DNA of 64,000 nucleotides from Bolinopsis microptera (GCF_026151205.1 NC_087072.1:1881375-1945374), one strand, 5' to 3'; numbered from the stretch's first letter, positions 28,122 through 40,599 are shown. Program-made: numbers and translations. Notes: generated by a model from the letters alone, not told the origin.

Positions 28122-28741
28122 TTATAAACGGGAACGATTGATTCAATACGGAAATGGACGCAGATTGAAATCTAAGATGGAAACTCTATTTCTCACGGTC
28201 CCAACGCATTTAACCGAGCTGCATAGTCACGTGCCGGTAGTGATCATGGTAGTTGATCACGTGACAAGTATTCAGCTTGTTCACCTGCCTGGTCACGTGA
28301 CGTAATTAGTGCGCGCGCGCACGCCGCACAAACAATATCTGCACTGATTATATTCAGAGGTTGTAGCGCGATGCACTACTGGGTCGCGCGCGCATCAAAT
28401 AATGCTTCTCTTCGGTAGATCGGCGAGATGCACCACTGTGCCTCACCGAGCTGCGAAGGATTGACATCGTGAATCAAATTCAGAGGCGGCTATTGAGGGC
28501 GTGCTAAAATTGTTATCCGGTGCTTGAAAAAATAAATTGTATTCGGAAATGTCGCGATTTAAAGCTTGTTATCTTACTAAAACGTTCGAATGTAGCAAAT
28601 GCTACAAAGCACATCATCGCATGAGCAATCAAGTCTTTTATTTGTAGTTGTACGCGCGTGTAAGTTTGTGTGAACTGCGTCCTGCGACGGAGTCACGGAT
28701 GTATAACGGATGTATTATTTATTATATCATGATATGATGTA
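28122..28741. other. short gene-free stretch with E-boxes
   Basis: Three GTCACGTG-type sites occur at about 28228-28300, followed by a GC-alternating stretch (GTGCGCGCGCGCAC, about 28310). No gene recognised. Confidence 0.45.
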
Positions 28742-28888
28742 CAGGGTGTACCACAGAAAGTGTGACATTTTTGAGAAATGATACAAAATATTATGAAGGA
28801 GTAGTTGCTAAAAACTCTTCATCACATCGTGTCACTAGGTGTCGAATTTAAACTATTAAAGTGGAAGAAAGTCACACTTTACACCCTG
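28742..28888. mobile_element. TA-flanked MITE (Tc1/mariner-like)
   Basis: A 147-bp element with terminal inverted repeats CAGGGTGTA..AAGTGTGAC on the left and GTCACACTTTACACCCTG on the right. It is flanked by TA on both sides (28740-28741 and 28889-28890), as expected for a TA-targeting element of the Tc1/mariner group. There is no coding capacity. Confidence 0.75.
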
Positions 28889-28941
28889 TATCTCTGGTAG
28901 CACTGTAGCAGTTGGTGTGAAGGCGCCTGACAGTCGATCTA

Positions 28942-31900
28942 TAGTACAGACAGATCCGTCTGAAAAAATCGATCTGCTGACACACGAAGCTTTCAGAGGA
29001 TTTTTGACGTTTTTGAGTCCCATTAGGTGCCCTTTATGGCTGACCAACTTTTCCAAACTTTTCCACTTGTCTTAAGGCCACTTTTTGCCACTTTACCACT
29101 TTTTACCACCTTTCTTGTTTGTCGAATATCTTTAGTTGTGAACATCGTAAAAGGTTGCAGATCAATCGAGTGTGTTCATATTATCAGGAAGAAAAACTTT
29201 TGTTCAAACAATTTTTACGTCAGATAATAAGTTAATTGGATAATTATCAATTAACTAATTAGCAAAATTCTAAAATTTTTTTATTGGCTCAAAATGATCG
29301 GAATAGCTTAAAACACGGAGAAAAGTAGTTTTTAGAAAAAATTTGAAAATTTTTCACTTACATTTTTTTTCGAGACTTGGAAAAAATTTCGAAAATTCAA
29401 AATATTTTTTCCGCCAAAAGTGATCAAACCGCATGAAACACGGAGAAAAATGCCTTTCAAAATAACTTAGAGAATTTTTCGTTTCAAGAATACTTAAATA
29501 GCCAATTTTTGTAGTTGGAGTTCAGTAAATCTCAGCAGATTTTAGTAATCAGGAATTACTAAGTGAAGAGGTCTGAAACTGAAAAACGTTAACCATACGA
29601 TCGCGCGGCGATATAAGAGTTTCATAAACTAATTTTCGCAGAAACTGCACCAATGGCACAGTCAAGATCGAAACGATAGCCTGCTGTACTGTCATTTTAT
29701 TGATTTCAATGATGAATCAGTGGGGTTAAGATAATCACATTTGTAATAAATAAACATCTCTGTACCGTCAATTGTGCTAATCTAAACCAGCCTACCTGTA
29801 TTACCAGACCTCTTCTTTTCCTCGACAATCAAACCAAGTTGTTCATATCGCATTTGGTGGGTGATGTATGTAGTAATGCGCTTAGTCAATAAAGACACCG
29901 TTATTTTTATTAAAAGGAGATGATGAAGCAAGTATTCATGACACAAAGAAGAATGGTCGGTGGGGATTGGGACCCACTTAAATCACCTTAACACAGTGTC
30001 CTCAGTAATCCATCCTGTCATTCAAATTATTTGTTATATAGTAGTGTTGAAAGTATTGAAACTAATACATATCGAGCTGTATTCAATCAGACTACGACAC
30101 AATACATACATGTTACATGGCGAGATCTCCATCCAAAAGGATTAGTCTGCGTCGACTGCGTCATTACTTTGTATTATACAACTTCGGCGGGTAACATTTC
30201 TCCACCCCTTTCGGTCTGCAGCTAATCTTCTCATACAATCAATCGTGAGTCCATTCCGATCCAATCTCTGCTCAGCATCCTCAATAAATACATCATTTAA
30301 GCTCTTCCTAGGCCTGCCTCTTGATCTCTTCCCATGCTTGGGTTTCCATTCAAGTAAATAGTTGGGTAACCGATCTTCAGGCATTCTACTGACATGTCCA
30401 AACCAACGCAACCGTTTTGTTGTTATTATGTCAGCAAGAGCAGTTATTGATGCCCTTCTTAAAACATCCTCATTACTTACTCGATGGAACCACCTCACTC
30501 TCAGGATTCTTCTTAAGCAGTACTGATGGAAAGACTCCAATCTTCTTGTCTGCACTTGAGTCGAAAATGGCTCTTAATGACTAATGAGGTTTATGTAACG
30601 CTTTATACCGTAAGAAACCCGGTATAGAGACGTTTTAAAGTTTATCACGAAAACGTATACTTGACCTCATGGCTCATTTACAGTTCGAAGAAGGCAAGAA
30701 CAGATCAGGGAAACTAAGGAACAGCCAGGTCCAGGAAGCAAGTGTAAATACACCTTCCAACATCAACTGTGACTTGTTTTGTATTGTTCTGCATACCGCT
30801 TCATTTACTATGCTGGATCGGTGGTTACCTCAAATCACCCCCATATGTCATCGTCAGGGTCGGCTAAACGTAAAATCAGCAAGAGTAACATACTGGCAAG
30901 GGTAAGATGTAGATACGAGTGACGGGCAAGGGTAGTAAAGAACCGGTAATAATTAATTCAGTGAAATGCTCCACGAGAGTCAGGATATTTTGGAAATTGC
31001 TAATAGAGACAGATTCTGATCAGGAAGGATTGTTAATGTTATTGAGGGTGTTGATTTGAAATCCGGACGTCGTGAGGTAAAAATACAGGTTCTTCCCGTA
31101 GGATATTCGGGGCCATGATGATCAGCTCAGGATTAATGTGGGACAGATCGAAGAGCATTGAAAAGAGCGAGTTGAAATTTTAAGCTTTCTGGTCTTTTCT
31201 TGCCTTCTTTGAGCTGTCAATGAGCCATGAGGCCAAGTAGACGTTTTCGTGCTAAACTGTAAAACCTCTCCATAATGGGCCTCTCACAGGAGAAACGAGA
31301 AGTGTACGGTATAGAACGTTTCATATACCTCATTAAGGGCCATAATATAATATACACGTATTGCATTGTGTCGTATTGTGATTGAATACAATCACGATAT
31401 GTATTACTACTTACATCACCCACCAAATGCGATATGAACAACTTGGTTTGATTGTCGAGGAAAAGAAGAGGTCTGGTAATACAGGTAGGCTGGTTTAGAT
31501 TAGCACAATTGACGGTACAGAGATGTTTATTTATTACAAATGTGATTATCTTAACCCCACTGATTCATCATTGAAATCAATAAAATGACAGTACAGCAGG
31601 CTATCGTTTCGATCTTGACTGTGCCATTGGTGCAGTTTCTGCGTAAAATAGTTTATGAAACTCTTATATCGCCGCGCGATCGTATGGTTAACGTTTTTCA
31701 GTTTCAGACCTCTTCACTTAGTAATTCCTGATTACTAAAATCTGCCGAGATTTACTGAACTCCAACTACAAAAATTGGCTATTTAAGTATTCTTGAAACG
31801 AAAAATTCTCTAAGTTTTTTTGAAAGGCATTTTTCTCCGTGTTTCATGCGGTTTGATCACTTTTGGCGGAAAAAATATTTTGAATTTTCGAAATTTTTTC

Positions 31901-32337
31901 AAGTCTCGAAAAAAAATGTAAGTGAAAAATTTTCAAATTTTTTCTAAAAACTACTTTTCTCCGTGTTTTAAGCTATTCCGATCATTTTGAGCCAATAAAA
32001 AATTTTTAGAATTTTGCTAATTAGTTAATTGATAATTATCCAATTAACTTATTATCTGACGTAAAAATTGTTTGAACAAAAGTTTTTCTTCCTGATAATA
32101 TGAACACACTCGATTGATCTGCAACCTTTTACGATGTTCACAACTAAAGATATTCGACAAACAAGAAAGGTGGTAAAAAGTGGTAAAGTGGCAAAAAGTG
32201 GCCTTAAGACAAGTGGAAAAGTTTGGAAAAGTTGGTCAGCCATAAAGGGCACCTAATGGGACTCAAAAACGTCAAAAATCCTTTGAAAGCTTCGTGTGTC
32301 AGCAGATCGATTTTTTCAGACGGATCTGTCTGTACTA
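28942..32337. mobile_element. 3.4-kb long-inverted-repeat element
   Basis: The outer ends are TAGTACAGACAGATCCG and its reverse complement (32321-32337). The left arm (28942 to about 30710) and right arm (about 31180-32337) are inverted copies over at least 1 kb, with high identity by eye (for example GTTCATATCGCATTTGGTGG). The left arm has two extra segments absent from the right arm: about 29876-30066 (bounded by TAAT) and a LINE fragment (about 30115-30563). No transposase is recognised in the ~470-bp spacer and I see no clean target duplication. A foldback or long-TIR (for example Mutator-like) transposon, or a local inverted duplication, would all fit. Confidence 0.8.
30142..30555 (-). 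pseudogene. non-LTR retrotransposon 3' fragment (RT C-terminus)
   Basis: A 137-codon minus-strand frame matches the C-terminal end of endonuclease/RT polyproteins of RTE/CR1/jockey-type LINEs. Visible hallmarks are ESFHQYCLRRILRVRW near the start, the very common KRLRWFGHVSRMPEDRLP, and the basic GKRSRGRPRKSLNDVF tail. The RT catalytic domain is missing, so this is a 5'-truncated insertion, usual for LINEs. It interrupts the left arm of the large inverted repeat and is absent from the right arm, so it inserted after the arms formed. Confidence 0.85.
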
Positions 32338-32847
32338 CTAGTCGAAAGTTGAAGTTGTGTATACTGTATATAATACTGTATAGTGAGGATCAGTATTCCG
32401 TGCATGAGCAAAATGTTCAGAAGCTGAGATCAGAGATGTAAAAAGTGGAAAATAAATGGTAACTGTGGGTTATTCCTTTGGGAGCTCTGATCAGGGATGA
32501 CTCCTGGAGCCTGTCCCAACCATTTCCCATTAAAATTGCTTTGGTCCAATGGTCCAATAAATACTTCCACTAATTAGATCAATGGCTTTGTTCAGTATAC
32601 TTATACTGTTATAGCTTTATAATAGGATAGTAGGATATCACAATCCTAACTGCTGTTATTTTCAGTGCAACGTCATTTAAAAATTTTGAGTCGGTCGAAA
32701 AATACAACTTTGGAAGTGGTAGTGCCAAGGGAATATTCGCGTCTGAAAAAATTAATTTCATTAAGGCGCCCAAACCTCTTATCACACTTCAGAGCGAGTG
32801 CCCCAGAACTTTATGCAGTTCAGGTAGAGTTATAAGTTTGATGGTGG

Positions 32848-32887
32848 CCGGGAGGGGGGGAGGGGGGGGGGATGGGGGGAGGGGGGT
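32848..32887 (+). repeat. poly-G-rich tract
   Basis: Several runs of 6-10 consecutive G separated by single A or AT (GGGAGGGGGGGGAGG type) over 40 bp. It is compatible with G-quadruplex formation on the plus strand. Confidence 0.85.
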
Positions 32888-33414
32888 TCCAAAGCGTGAA
32901 TATGAAAATTAAGTTGCAGAAGTCTATTGACTTTGATGTCAAAAAGCGACAAATGGAAATTAGTCAGTGGCATCTCACATGAAAACTTGGCGTTCTTATA
33001 CTTATAGCACAAACATTTTCTTGAATTCTTACAGTTACATATCTTATCAAGCGCTTCGTTTGATTCACACTGATACATTCTTTAGGCTTAATTGGCGCAA
33101 ATTTTTCCCCGTGAATTCAAAATTATAGACTGAGGAACATCAACAATCCATATAAATACTTTACTTGTAACAGTAAGAGTAACAATTAGTTCGGTAAAAT
33201 AAACTGCCGCTGGTTCAACAAATCTCTCAGCTATTATGTATTTTTTTTACAAAAATCGCACACCAAATTCCAAATCACTTTCACTCTCATGATCTCAGGT
33301 AAGTAAGTCTTCAGAGTTTGCTATCCGACATCCGTCATCAGTCTCCCAATCTCTCTCCAGTGTCCGTCAGTCCCACCTAGAAACGCGGAGGTTATGAAAG
33401 TCAGTGTGGGCCTC

Positions 33415-33546
33415 CCGGCACCCCTCCAGCGTCCCCGTCACCCCTCCCGTCACCCCTCCCGGCATCCCTCCCGCACCCCTCCCGGCATCCCTCCCGGCAT
33501 CCCTCCCGGCACCCCTCCCCGCACCCCTCCCGACACCCCTCCAGCG
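33415..33546. repeat. C-rich minisatellite (CACCCCTCCCGG)n
   Basis: Degenerate 10-12-bp units of CCCTCCCGGCA / CCCTCCCGTCA type, about 11 copies. The Gly/Ala/Arg-rich frame on the minus strand is a by-product. Confidence 0.9.
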
Positions 33547-35474
33547 TCCAAATAATGTCCGTTCAATTAATAAAGTCCGATAACAAAACGTAATGTAAGT
33601 GTAAGTGTAACGACCTAACGTTAATGCGATGTTGATGCTTTTAAGATATTCTATTTCTATGCTCAGATACAGCACAATTAAATTAGAGGAGAGTGATATA
33701 TCCTGATCCATACATGAAGATGGCTAACGAACCTGTTCCAAATGTCATGAAGATGGTATTCAAGGAAAAAGCTCGACAATGCATAAAAGCTGGATGTCTC
33801 ACCACTGAACAACAAATCGAAACGATCAGTGGCCACTGCAATTACGAGAATTTCTTTTGTTTCAACTTTAGGTGAATTTTATTTTGAGTGAATGCAGCGA
33901 GACTATATAACCAATGTAACCTTCTTCCACGACAAGTGAACAGCCTAACTGCTTTAGGACCCTTCGAAGTATTACTTGCTAAATCTCCCCGACACCCCTC
34001 CAACCAAAGGATACATCACCAACAACTCACTCTTGGAATATTGGAATCTACAAAAAAAGGAATGATTGGAGGACGTACTAGATACTGTTGTCCAGAAGTT
34101 ATCCCTGTAAAACTAACCTAAAGGTGGTGATCGTAATTTTAATTTCGTCCTAATATAATTACCAAGCTCAATGATAGCCGCACACAATATGTTATATGTT
34201 ATTGTTTCTTCTAGAACATCTTTTTCTTCATACTTTGGATATACTGTATGAAAAATAATTGAGTTCTGATACAGCTGAGGTTACAAAGAAGTCGATATTA
34301 TTCCTTCCAATCAGTCGTCGTATTAATTTGTTGAAGAGTAAAGCATGCTAAAGTATGAATATGATATCAGAAAATTAACTCCAACTTAATCTAAGAACCA
34401 CTGATAGAATATTGGCAATATTAGCAATATCCATATTACAACTACAGGTAGAATATTAGTCAAATTAGTAGGATTAGTATTTTGAAAAATTTCCTTTCGC
34501 AGGTTGGGTTTGAAAATGTACTGACACATTTGAGATTTGCCTGATTAAGTAAATCATTATCCATCGTTTTAGGTGTTTTGGACACCAAGTAGGTCATCTT
34601 GAGACAAATTTTAATATTGCTCATGATTCTTTATTCTTAGAGCTTTAGAGCCTTCCTGGCTCCTGTTCCGATAACCCCGTTTTCGACCGTATTTCCGAAA
34701 CGAAGCATTCAAATGTACATTTTGGGTTCATAATAATTATTATATAAATTGTGGTCATTTAAGTGGTCGGGTAAGCTTCTTTGACCCTAGCATAGCTGAA
34801 GACGATTTACTCCAGCTGAAGACGATTTACACATGTATTTTGAAACTCGCTGCTAAACAAACTTTTCGTATCACTTATTTTACCAAAACCCATAATTGGG
34901 TTAGAGTGGACCGCTGTCCACTGTCTCTCTTTCCCAAACAAAAGGAATGATATTAATTGGAATAACCGTCCGCAAATATCAAGAATGAAATCGGTCGCTC
35001 GATTTTCCATTAATTTACAATTGTAATAGATTAAGAAGAACTACCCGAAGGCAGCTGTACTCGGCAATAAAGATTCAATAAACATCATCTTATTTCATTG
35101 GACACTATATATCGACCCGAAAACAATTACCCAAAGAGTTTTTTACAGCAATGTGATTGATGTAATTAATTTAAACTTATTACAATTCACAAGCCGTGAT
35201 CAAGTATAAAAAGTATAAATATAATGTGATACTTAGAATATTTAAATTGTATAATACCGTTTTAATTGATCCAATGATATAGGTAGTTTAGTCCGAATCC
35301 GATGATAGAAATTACAATTGACTGAAATTAAAAAGTTGTCATATCCTAAACATGAGTTCGCAGTGGAATAATTTTGGAAAAAATGATCTCAACGGACATT
35401 AACTTGACGGACCTTAAAGTTAAACGGACCGGACTTTATTTGAAAGTGTGAATATAAGGGCAACGGTTATGGGA

Positions 35475-35508
35475 GGGGACGGGGACGGGGACGGGGACGG
35501 GACGGGGA

Positions 35509-35543
<35 letters not shown>

Positions 35544-35925
35544 ACGGGGACGGGGACGGGGACGGGGACGGGGACGGGGACGGGGGACGGGGACGGGGAC
35601 GGGACGGGGACGGGGACGGGGACGGGGGACGGGGACGGGGACGGGACGGAACGGGACGGGACGGGGACGGGGACGGGACGGGGACGGGGACGGGGACGGG
35701 GACGGGGACGGGGACGGGGACGGGGACGGGGACGGGGACGGGGACGGGGACGGGGACGGGACGGGGACGGGACGGGGACGGGGACGGGGACGGGGACGGG
35801 GACGGGGACGGGGACGGGGACGGGGACGGGGACGGGGACGGGGACGGGGACGGGGACGGGACGGGGACGGGACGGACGGGGACGGGGACGGGACAGGGAC
35901 GGGGGACGGGGACGGGGACGGGGAC
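35475..35925 (+). repeat. (GGGGAC)n hexanucleotide tract, ~75 units
   Basis: About 450 bp of GGGGAC with occasional GGGAC (5-nt) and GGGGGAC (7-nt) units that shift frame. All six frames are open over most of it and predict dipeptide repeats (Gly-Asp, Gly-Thr, Arg-Gly on plus; Val-Pro, Ser-Pro, Arg-Pro on minus). None has a plausible gene around it. The plus strand has regularly spaced G4 runs. Confidence 0.97.
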
Positions 35926-36771
35926 ATTTTTGTTCGTTACTGTTAATTAACAATGATTGATTTCTGTATTCTACAAGTATTACAAGTTTACATTTTCACA
36001 ATTCTTACAAAGATATATCGATATTACATAGTGGATAATAACAAATCAGCTGTGAGAAATTTTAAATCTGACATTCGCAAAACAAATCTGTTACAAGCGA
36101 ATGTTTCCAAACCAAAATGAAGATACCTAACCCGGGTACAGAGAAATAGGGCTCATAATAATAATAATATTGCAAAAAAAGACACCTCTCACTTTGTCAG
36201 TGATATTTAATCATTTCTTAGTGTTATTTATCATATCTCACATAATCATAACTATATATTATTATTATAGAAATCCTGCTATGATTTCTTTATTCATCTT
36301 ATCAACAAAACAGTCACTTCTATTCGAACATTGGACCCGTCTTGGAACATAAAATGATATACAAGAATCTAGTTGTAGACACCTATCAACAAAATTATAG
36401 ATAATATGAATGCTTTTCATACATATATGTTAAATATAAGATATAAGAAAAATATTATAGATATACAATATACATGAATACAATGTACATGAAAATATGG
36501 GATATAATTGTGTTCTAACAATTATATCTTAATAATAAAGTAAAACCTCAGGAAAACAACACATTTCATATTTTTACCGTATCTATTCTATATCAAGATC
36601 AAATAGTTTTAGTGTTTATTCTTATGTATCTTGATTCTTGCTATATCGGCTTTTTATATTGTGCATGATTAAATCTACCTCTGCAGTTCTTATCTTTTAT
36701 TTATCAGTTTAATTTATCTGTGCTCTCCTTCTTTGCAATTTTTTCTAGAGCTCCCATGTTTCCTTAATATT
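35926..36771. other. gene-free stretch
   Basis: AT-rich (AATAAT runs, about 36157-36170, and TATTATTAT at about 36255). This is the presumed 3' side of the GPCR gene. I see no exon. Confidence 0.5.
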
Positions 36772-37639
36772 TCAAGCGTGAGAATCTCCATCAGTCATCG
36801 CTCTTTCATTTTCTCGCTTCTCCATAGTTGAAGTTCTCTCAGCAACATTAATGTCAGCATTATCTCCTTTGACTCCAACACGATCTCCCTTTTCTTCCAT
36901 CTCCAAGTTATCCTCCTTGAGTCCCTTCGTTTTGTCATCAACACTCTGTTGTAGCTCTTCGGCCTTAATTTTCTTCTGTTCAGTTTCCCTCATATCTCTT
37001 CCAACATCTAGTTCCTCCTCTTGTACGTTCATCTGCTCAAGCGTGTCAGTTACATTTGCCAATTTTGTTGTAGCTCATCTATTTTCACTCTCTTCTGCTC
37101 AAGCGAAACATTTTTAGTTCCATCATCGATTCTATTTTTTCCGCTTTCATTTGTTTCAGATGCGTCAAATTCTTTATCAACTGCAAGATTTCCTGGTACT
37201 TTGGCTAGATCCTTTGCTTGCACTTTAACTTCTTCAAGTTCAGTTGTGTCCTGATGTACTTCTATTCGAGTGAATGTATCATCTTTTCTCTGTTCCTCTG
37301 ATTGCTCTTTTGCTGGTTCTATTGCCAATGCCTTTGATTGGACTCTCACTTCTACTAGTTCGATCGGTTCCTCAAGTTGTACGGTTATTTTCGGCTGTAG
37401 ATTTGTATTGTGTGTTTCAGCTGGCAGAACAGTATCATGAATTCTTTGTTGTTTTCTTGGCTCTTGGTCAACTTATTTGATTGTACTTTGACTTCCCCTA
37501 GTTCTGCAGTTTCTTCTCGAATCCTTTTGCTGAATCGAGCTACTGCTTTTACTGTTACAGCTGAATTTTTAACTCTGTTATTTGTTCTTCTTAATGCAGT
37601 CAGGAAGAAACTTGTCAAGGCATCATCAAACAGGAGGGG
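36772..37639 (-). pseudogene. GPCR cytoplasmic tail with internal repeats
   Basis: After TM7 and TALRR the frame continues as a hydrophilic Glu/Lys-rich tail for about 290 residues, ending ..MTDGDSHA. It contains three spaced repeats of the pattern EL-x-EV-K/R-VQ-x-K-x-L-A/T (ELGEVKVQSNKLTK, ELVEVRVQSKALAI, ELEEVKVQAKDLAK), predicted helical. Two more frame changes (about 37435 and 37058) interrupt it. GPCR tails of this size and composition are atypical. The tail could be a coiled-coil interaction region. Confidence 0.65.
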
Positions 37640-38989
37640 GTTAATGACGGAGTTAATGGAAGAACTATCATTGAAAAGTAACCGTACCATGGGGTGGCGT
37701 CCACCACCTCCATGGAGTGAAGAATGCAGATAGAAATGAAAGGCAACCAACAAGCAAAGTCAGATGCTATGATAAGAGAGATTCTTCTGTTTCATTTTCG
37801 AATTCCTCTTTTCGACTTGGCGATCGTTCTGACCTCCAGTAAGTTGTCTTGATGATTTGATTGAGATAAACCCGATGAGGGTATAAGACATTGTAATTAT
37901 GATGAAGCATACAAAGTTGAGGAGAATAAGTGCCCAGACGAACATTCTTTGAGGGTCATCGGTTTCTTGACAAAGTATTTGAAGAGGCAAACCCATCGTT
38001 TCCGTAGAAATCAACTTTTGTTTCTTTCACTGTGTGGTCTTCGTAGTCGAGATCATGAGAAAACATTTCTCGTGTCATCTTGTTTATCAAGTCCCAGCTC
38101 AAGGTTGTTGCTTTCATTCTTCCATAATAACCTTCCAAGGTATTGAACATTTGCTGTTTGTTGGGTGTTCCAATGAACAAATGTAATTCCTCTGGAAACT
38201 TTAGTGCATTTACGAAAAAGTCTTCAAATTTTCTGATCAGTGTAGTCACGGCAATCGCTGCTGAAGCAATTGCAATTGAGCAAATTCCTGCTGCTATTTT
38301 GATAAACCTTTCTTAACGTTGACCTCTCCTGGAATCCTCATTGGGTTCCATATCCATGAATTCTGATGAGACTCAGCACCGTCATGGAAAATAAAGAGAT
38401 TTGAGATCCGATTGTGCTGATGATGCCTATTGCTGAACATTTAACACTGTGATCCAAGCAATCTGATGGACACAGTAACCTTTCTTGAAGACGATTGTAT
38501 CATAAACAGATATCACGATAAGATAGCAGCCAATCAAGAAGTCTCCAGAAGATATGAGAATAATAAGGATTTTGTTTATCAGTGCAACTGAAGTCTCACA
38601 TCGTCTCAAAGTTCCAACGTTCTTAACTATAATGAATAGATTTGCTAAGACTGCGAATATTCCGATAACCCAGGACATTACTTTAAGAAGGTTGTTTTTC
38701 TAGGATTCTTTTGAACACTTATCGTTACATTCGTCAGATAAGTTGAAACAATCAAAGACACCGTCACATACTTTTGTTTTCGGAATGTAATGGTCTGCAG
38801 AACATTTGTAGTGATTTGTGCAAGAGTTCTCATCAGATCCGTCTTCACAGTCTTTTACCAGGTCACAAACCTTCGAGTAATCTAAACACCTGATTTTATC
38901 GTCACAAATAAAGTATCTGTTGGTGTATAAATCCTCGAATGATCTGGTGACAAAAACAAGGTATTCGTTGTTTGCTATGGTACCGACTC
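37640..38989 (-). pseudogene. GPCR last LDLa modules and 7TM region
   Basis: Two LDLa modules end at an in-frame TAG (38700-38702) just before TM1 (MSWVIGIFAVLANLF). TM2 is LISSGDFLIGCYLIV; TM3 begins CSAIGIISTIGSQISLFS. TM4 is KIAAGICSIAIASAAIAV, after which a loop leads to FYGNDG and TM5 (FVWALILLNFVCFIIITMSY). TM6 is IIASDFACWLPFISICILHS and TM7 is INSVINPLLFDD, where NPLLF replaces the usual NPxxY. The order and the ..SDFACWLPF.. and ..YGYFSMIVLP.. segments are those of relaxin-receptor-like class A GPCRs. Six frame changes separate the helices. All but one look like single-base deletions, two of them in the short TM3-TM4 loop. Confidence 0.75.
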
Positions 38990-40599
38990 TGTAGGAAATT
39001 GGTCCGGGCAATATTCATACCTTGGTATGGTCCTGAGAGGACATGGCGAGTTGGCACATTTGTTGGTACAGCTAGTATATACATACTGCTCCCCAAACAA
39101 GTTGTCACAAACCTGTTTGCTGCTCGGAAGATGCAAAGTAGTTTTTGTGTCGACCCCGAAAACGGTATGTTCTGGGAATATGAAGAGTTCACGTCTTGTG
39201 CAAATGCTTTTTTGTAGTTCGATGCTCTTTAGACCTTTTTTGCAATAAGAAATCCGTTTGGTAAGGCCTTTGTCCGTAGTTAGAAGTGATACTGACTTTT
39301 CGGTAGACCTTCGGGATTGTCTGCAAATTTGATTTTCGTTGCCACAAGTTTCAATTCCGTCACACAGATCTCTTAACTCGACGTAACCAGGTTCTTCATT
39401 AGGGCAGACGAAAACGTTTTCACATGAGTTATCATTCTTGACAAATCTTTTGGTCCTGCCGATTCCACACGTTGGCCATATTGGCATCTCATCACTTCCG
39501 TCCACACAATCTTCGACCCCATCTTCCAACCAAGACAGTGGCAGAGTTAATTCACCTCGGTTCCCGACTCTTCTTTTGCATGTTCCCTCAGTTTGGGATC
39601 TGCATATCAGTTGCTTTTCATCTGAGTTGTCGTCACAGTCTGGTTCACCATCACACATGAAGTGCTTATGCAGAGTGCAGGCTTTTGATGTTGGATAACA
39701 CACTTTCTCTATGCCATCATCACAAATTTTCTCGTTTGTTTTTAGACAAATCATGTACTTAGAAACTGTGGACAAATATCCAGCTACTTTGCAAATGATA
39801 CCAACTCTTGATGGGTCGGTACAGTTTGAATGACTCTCGACAAATTTCTCACAATACATGCCTGTACTTTTGGGGGTGTTATACTTCCATTCATTTCCAG
39901 CTAGTGGGAAACATTTGGTGAAGTTATGTACCGGTACAGTTTCTGAAGTAACTTTATGTTTACAAGTTTCTATAGTTGCATTTGTGACCTGACAATTTGC
40001 TTCGTCCTCTCCGTTTGGACATTGTTTCTTTCCATCGCATATGTATTGTGGAAACAAATGTCTAGATTTGTCACCAAATTCATCTTTGCAATACATGCCA
40101 TATTCATATCCATTACATAAGGCTTCATCTTCACAGTATTTTTTATCATCACCGGGCATGTTACCCCTTCGTGCTATGCATTCGTTATCGCAAATCGTAT
40201 TTTTATGTATCAACTCCCCACTAGGTACTTCTACCAAATCATTCGGACATTCTGCTTCATCAAGTTTAGTAACGGTGCATTGCACTTCACCATCACAAAT
40301 TTCATCCCTATTCTTAAGCATAATTGCTGAGTAAAGCATAGCCCCATAAGCCCCAACTCTTATACAAATATAATTTTCGCACAAATACTCATTATTGGTT
40401 ATTTTTCCTCCTAGCATTTGATCGCATGCCTGATAAAAGTGCGGATCGTTTGAGCAGATATCTCCTAAAAGAAAAAAAGTATTGGTGTGTCTGTAGATTT
40501 CTTTAGAATTGTGACACATGTTGTCGTTGAAGGTTCCCAAACGTTTGTTACGACACACGTACTTAAGGAAACCACGTTGTTCCTTAATAGCACATGTTC
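38990..40599 (-). CDS. GPCR ectodomain exon: cysteine-rich LDLa modules
   Basis: About 535 uninterrupted codons in one frame. Recognisable LDLa signatures include CDGKKQCPNGEDEANC, CDGEPDCDDNSDE, EDCVDGSDE and CDGIETCGNENQIC. Other segments keep the six-cysteine spacing but lack the acidic Ca2+ box. Two more modules (CDLVKDCEDGSDENSC and KVCDGVFDCFNLSDEC) lie just downstream after the frameshift near 38990. Such a long intronless ectodomain is unusual, since LDLa modules are normally one per exon. It could reflect a retrocopy origin for the large exon. Confidence 0.75.

Larger units (their letters stand above)
32338..35474. other. gene-free stretch with G/C runs
   Basis: No gene recognised. 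It contains a G-run cluster and a C-rich minisatellite, annotated separately. The two open frames at 33693-33875 and 33888-34121 show no family features. Confidence 0.5.

Noticed and set aside
28856-29227. 66-codon ORFs seen twice (also at 32052-32441)
   Set aside because: They are the same sequence in the two arms of the large inverted repeat, with no known domain and runs of T-rich codons. Repetition comes from the element, not from gene conservation.
35420-35960. Arg-Pro / Val-Pro / Gly-Asp repeat proteins
   Set aside because: All six frames are open because of the (GGGGAC)n repeat, and frame-shifting units and lack of flanking coding sequence argue against a gene.
37760-38678. Introns separating the GPCR helices
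   Set aside because: The frame changes occur within a few bases between conserved segments, leaving no room for introns. Single-base indels and one TAG explain them.
39438-40334. Plus-strand ORFs opposite the GPCR ectodomain
   Set aside because: Antisense shadows of the LDLa coding strand.
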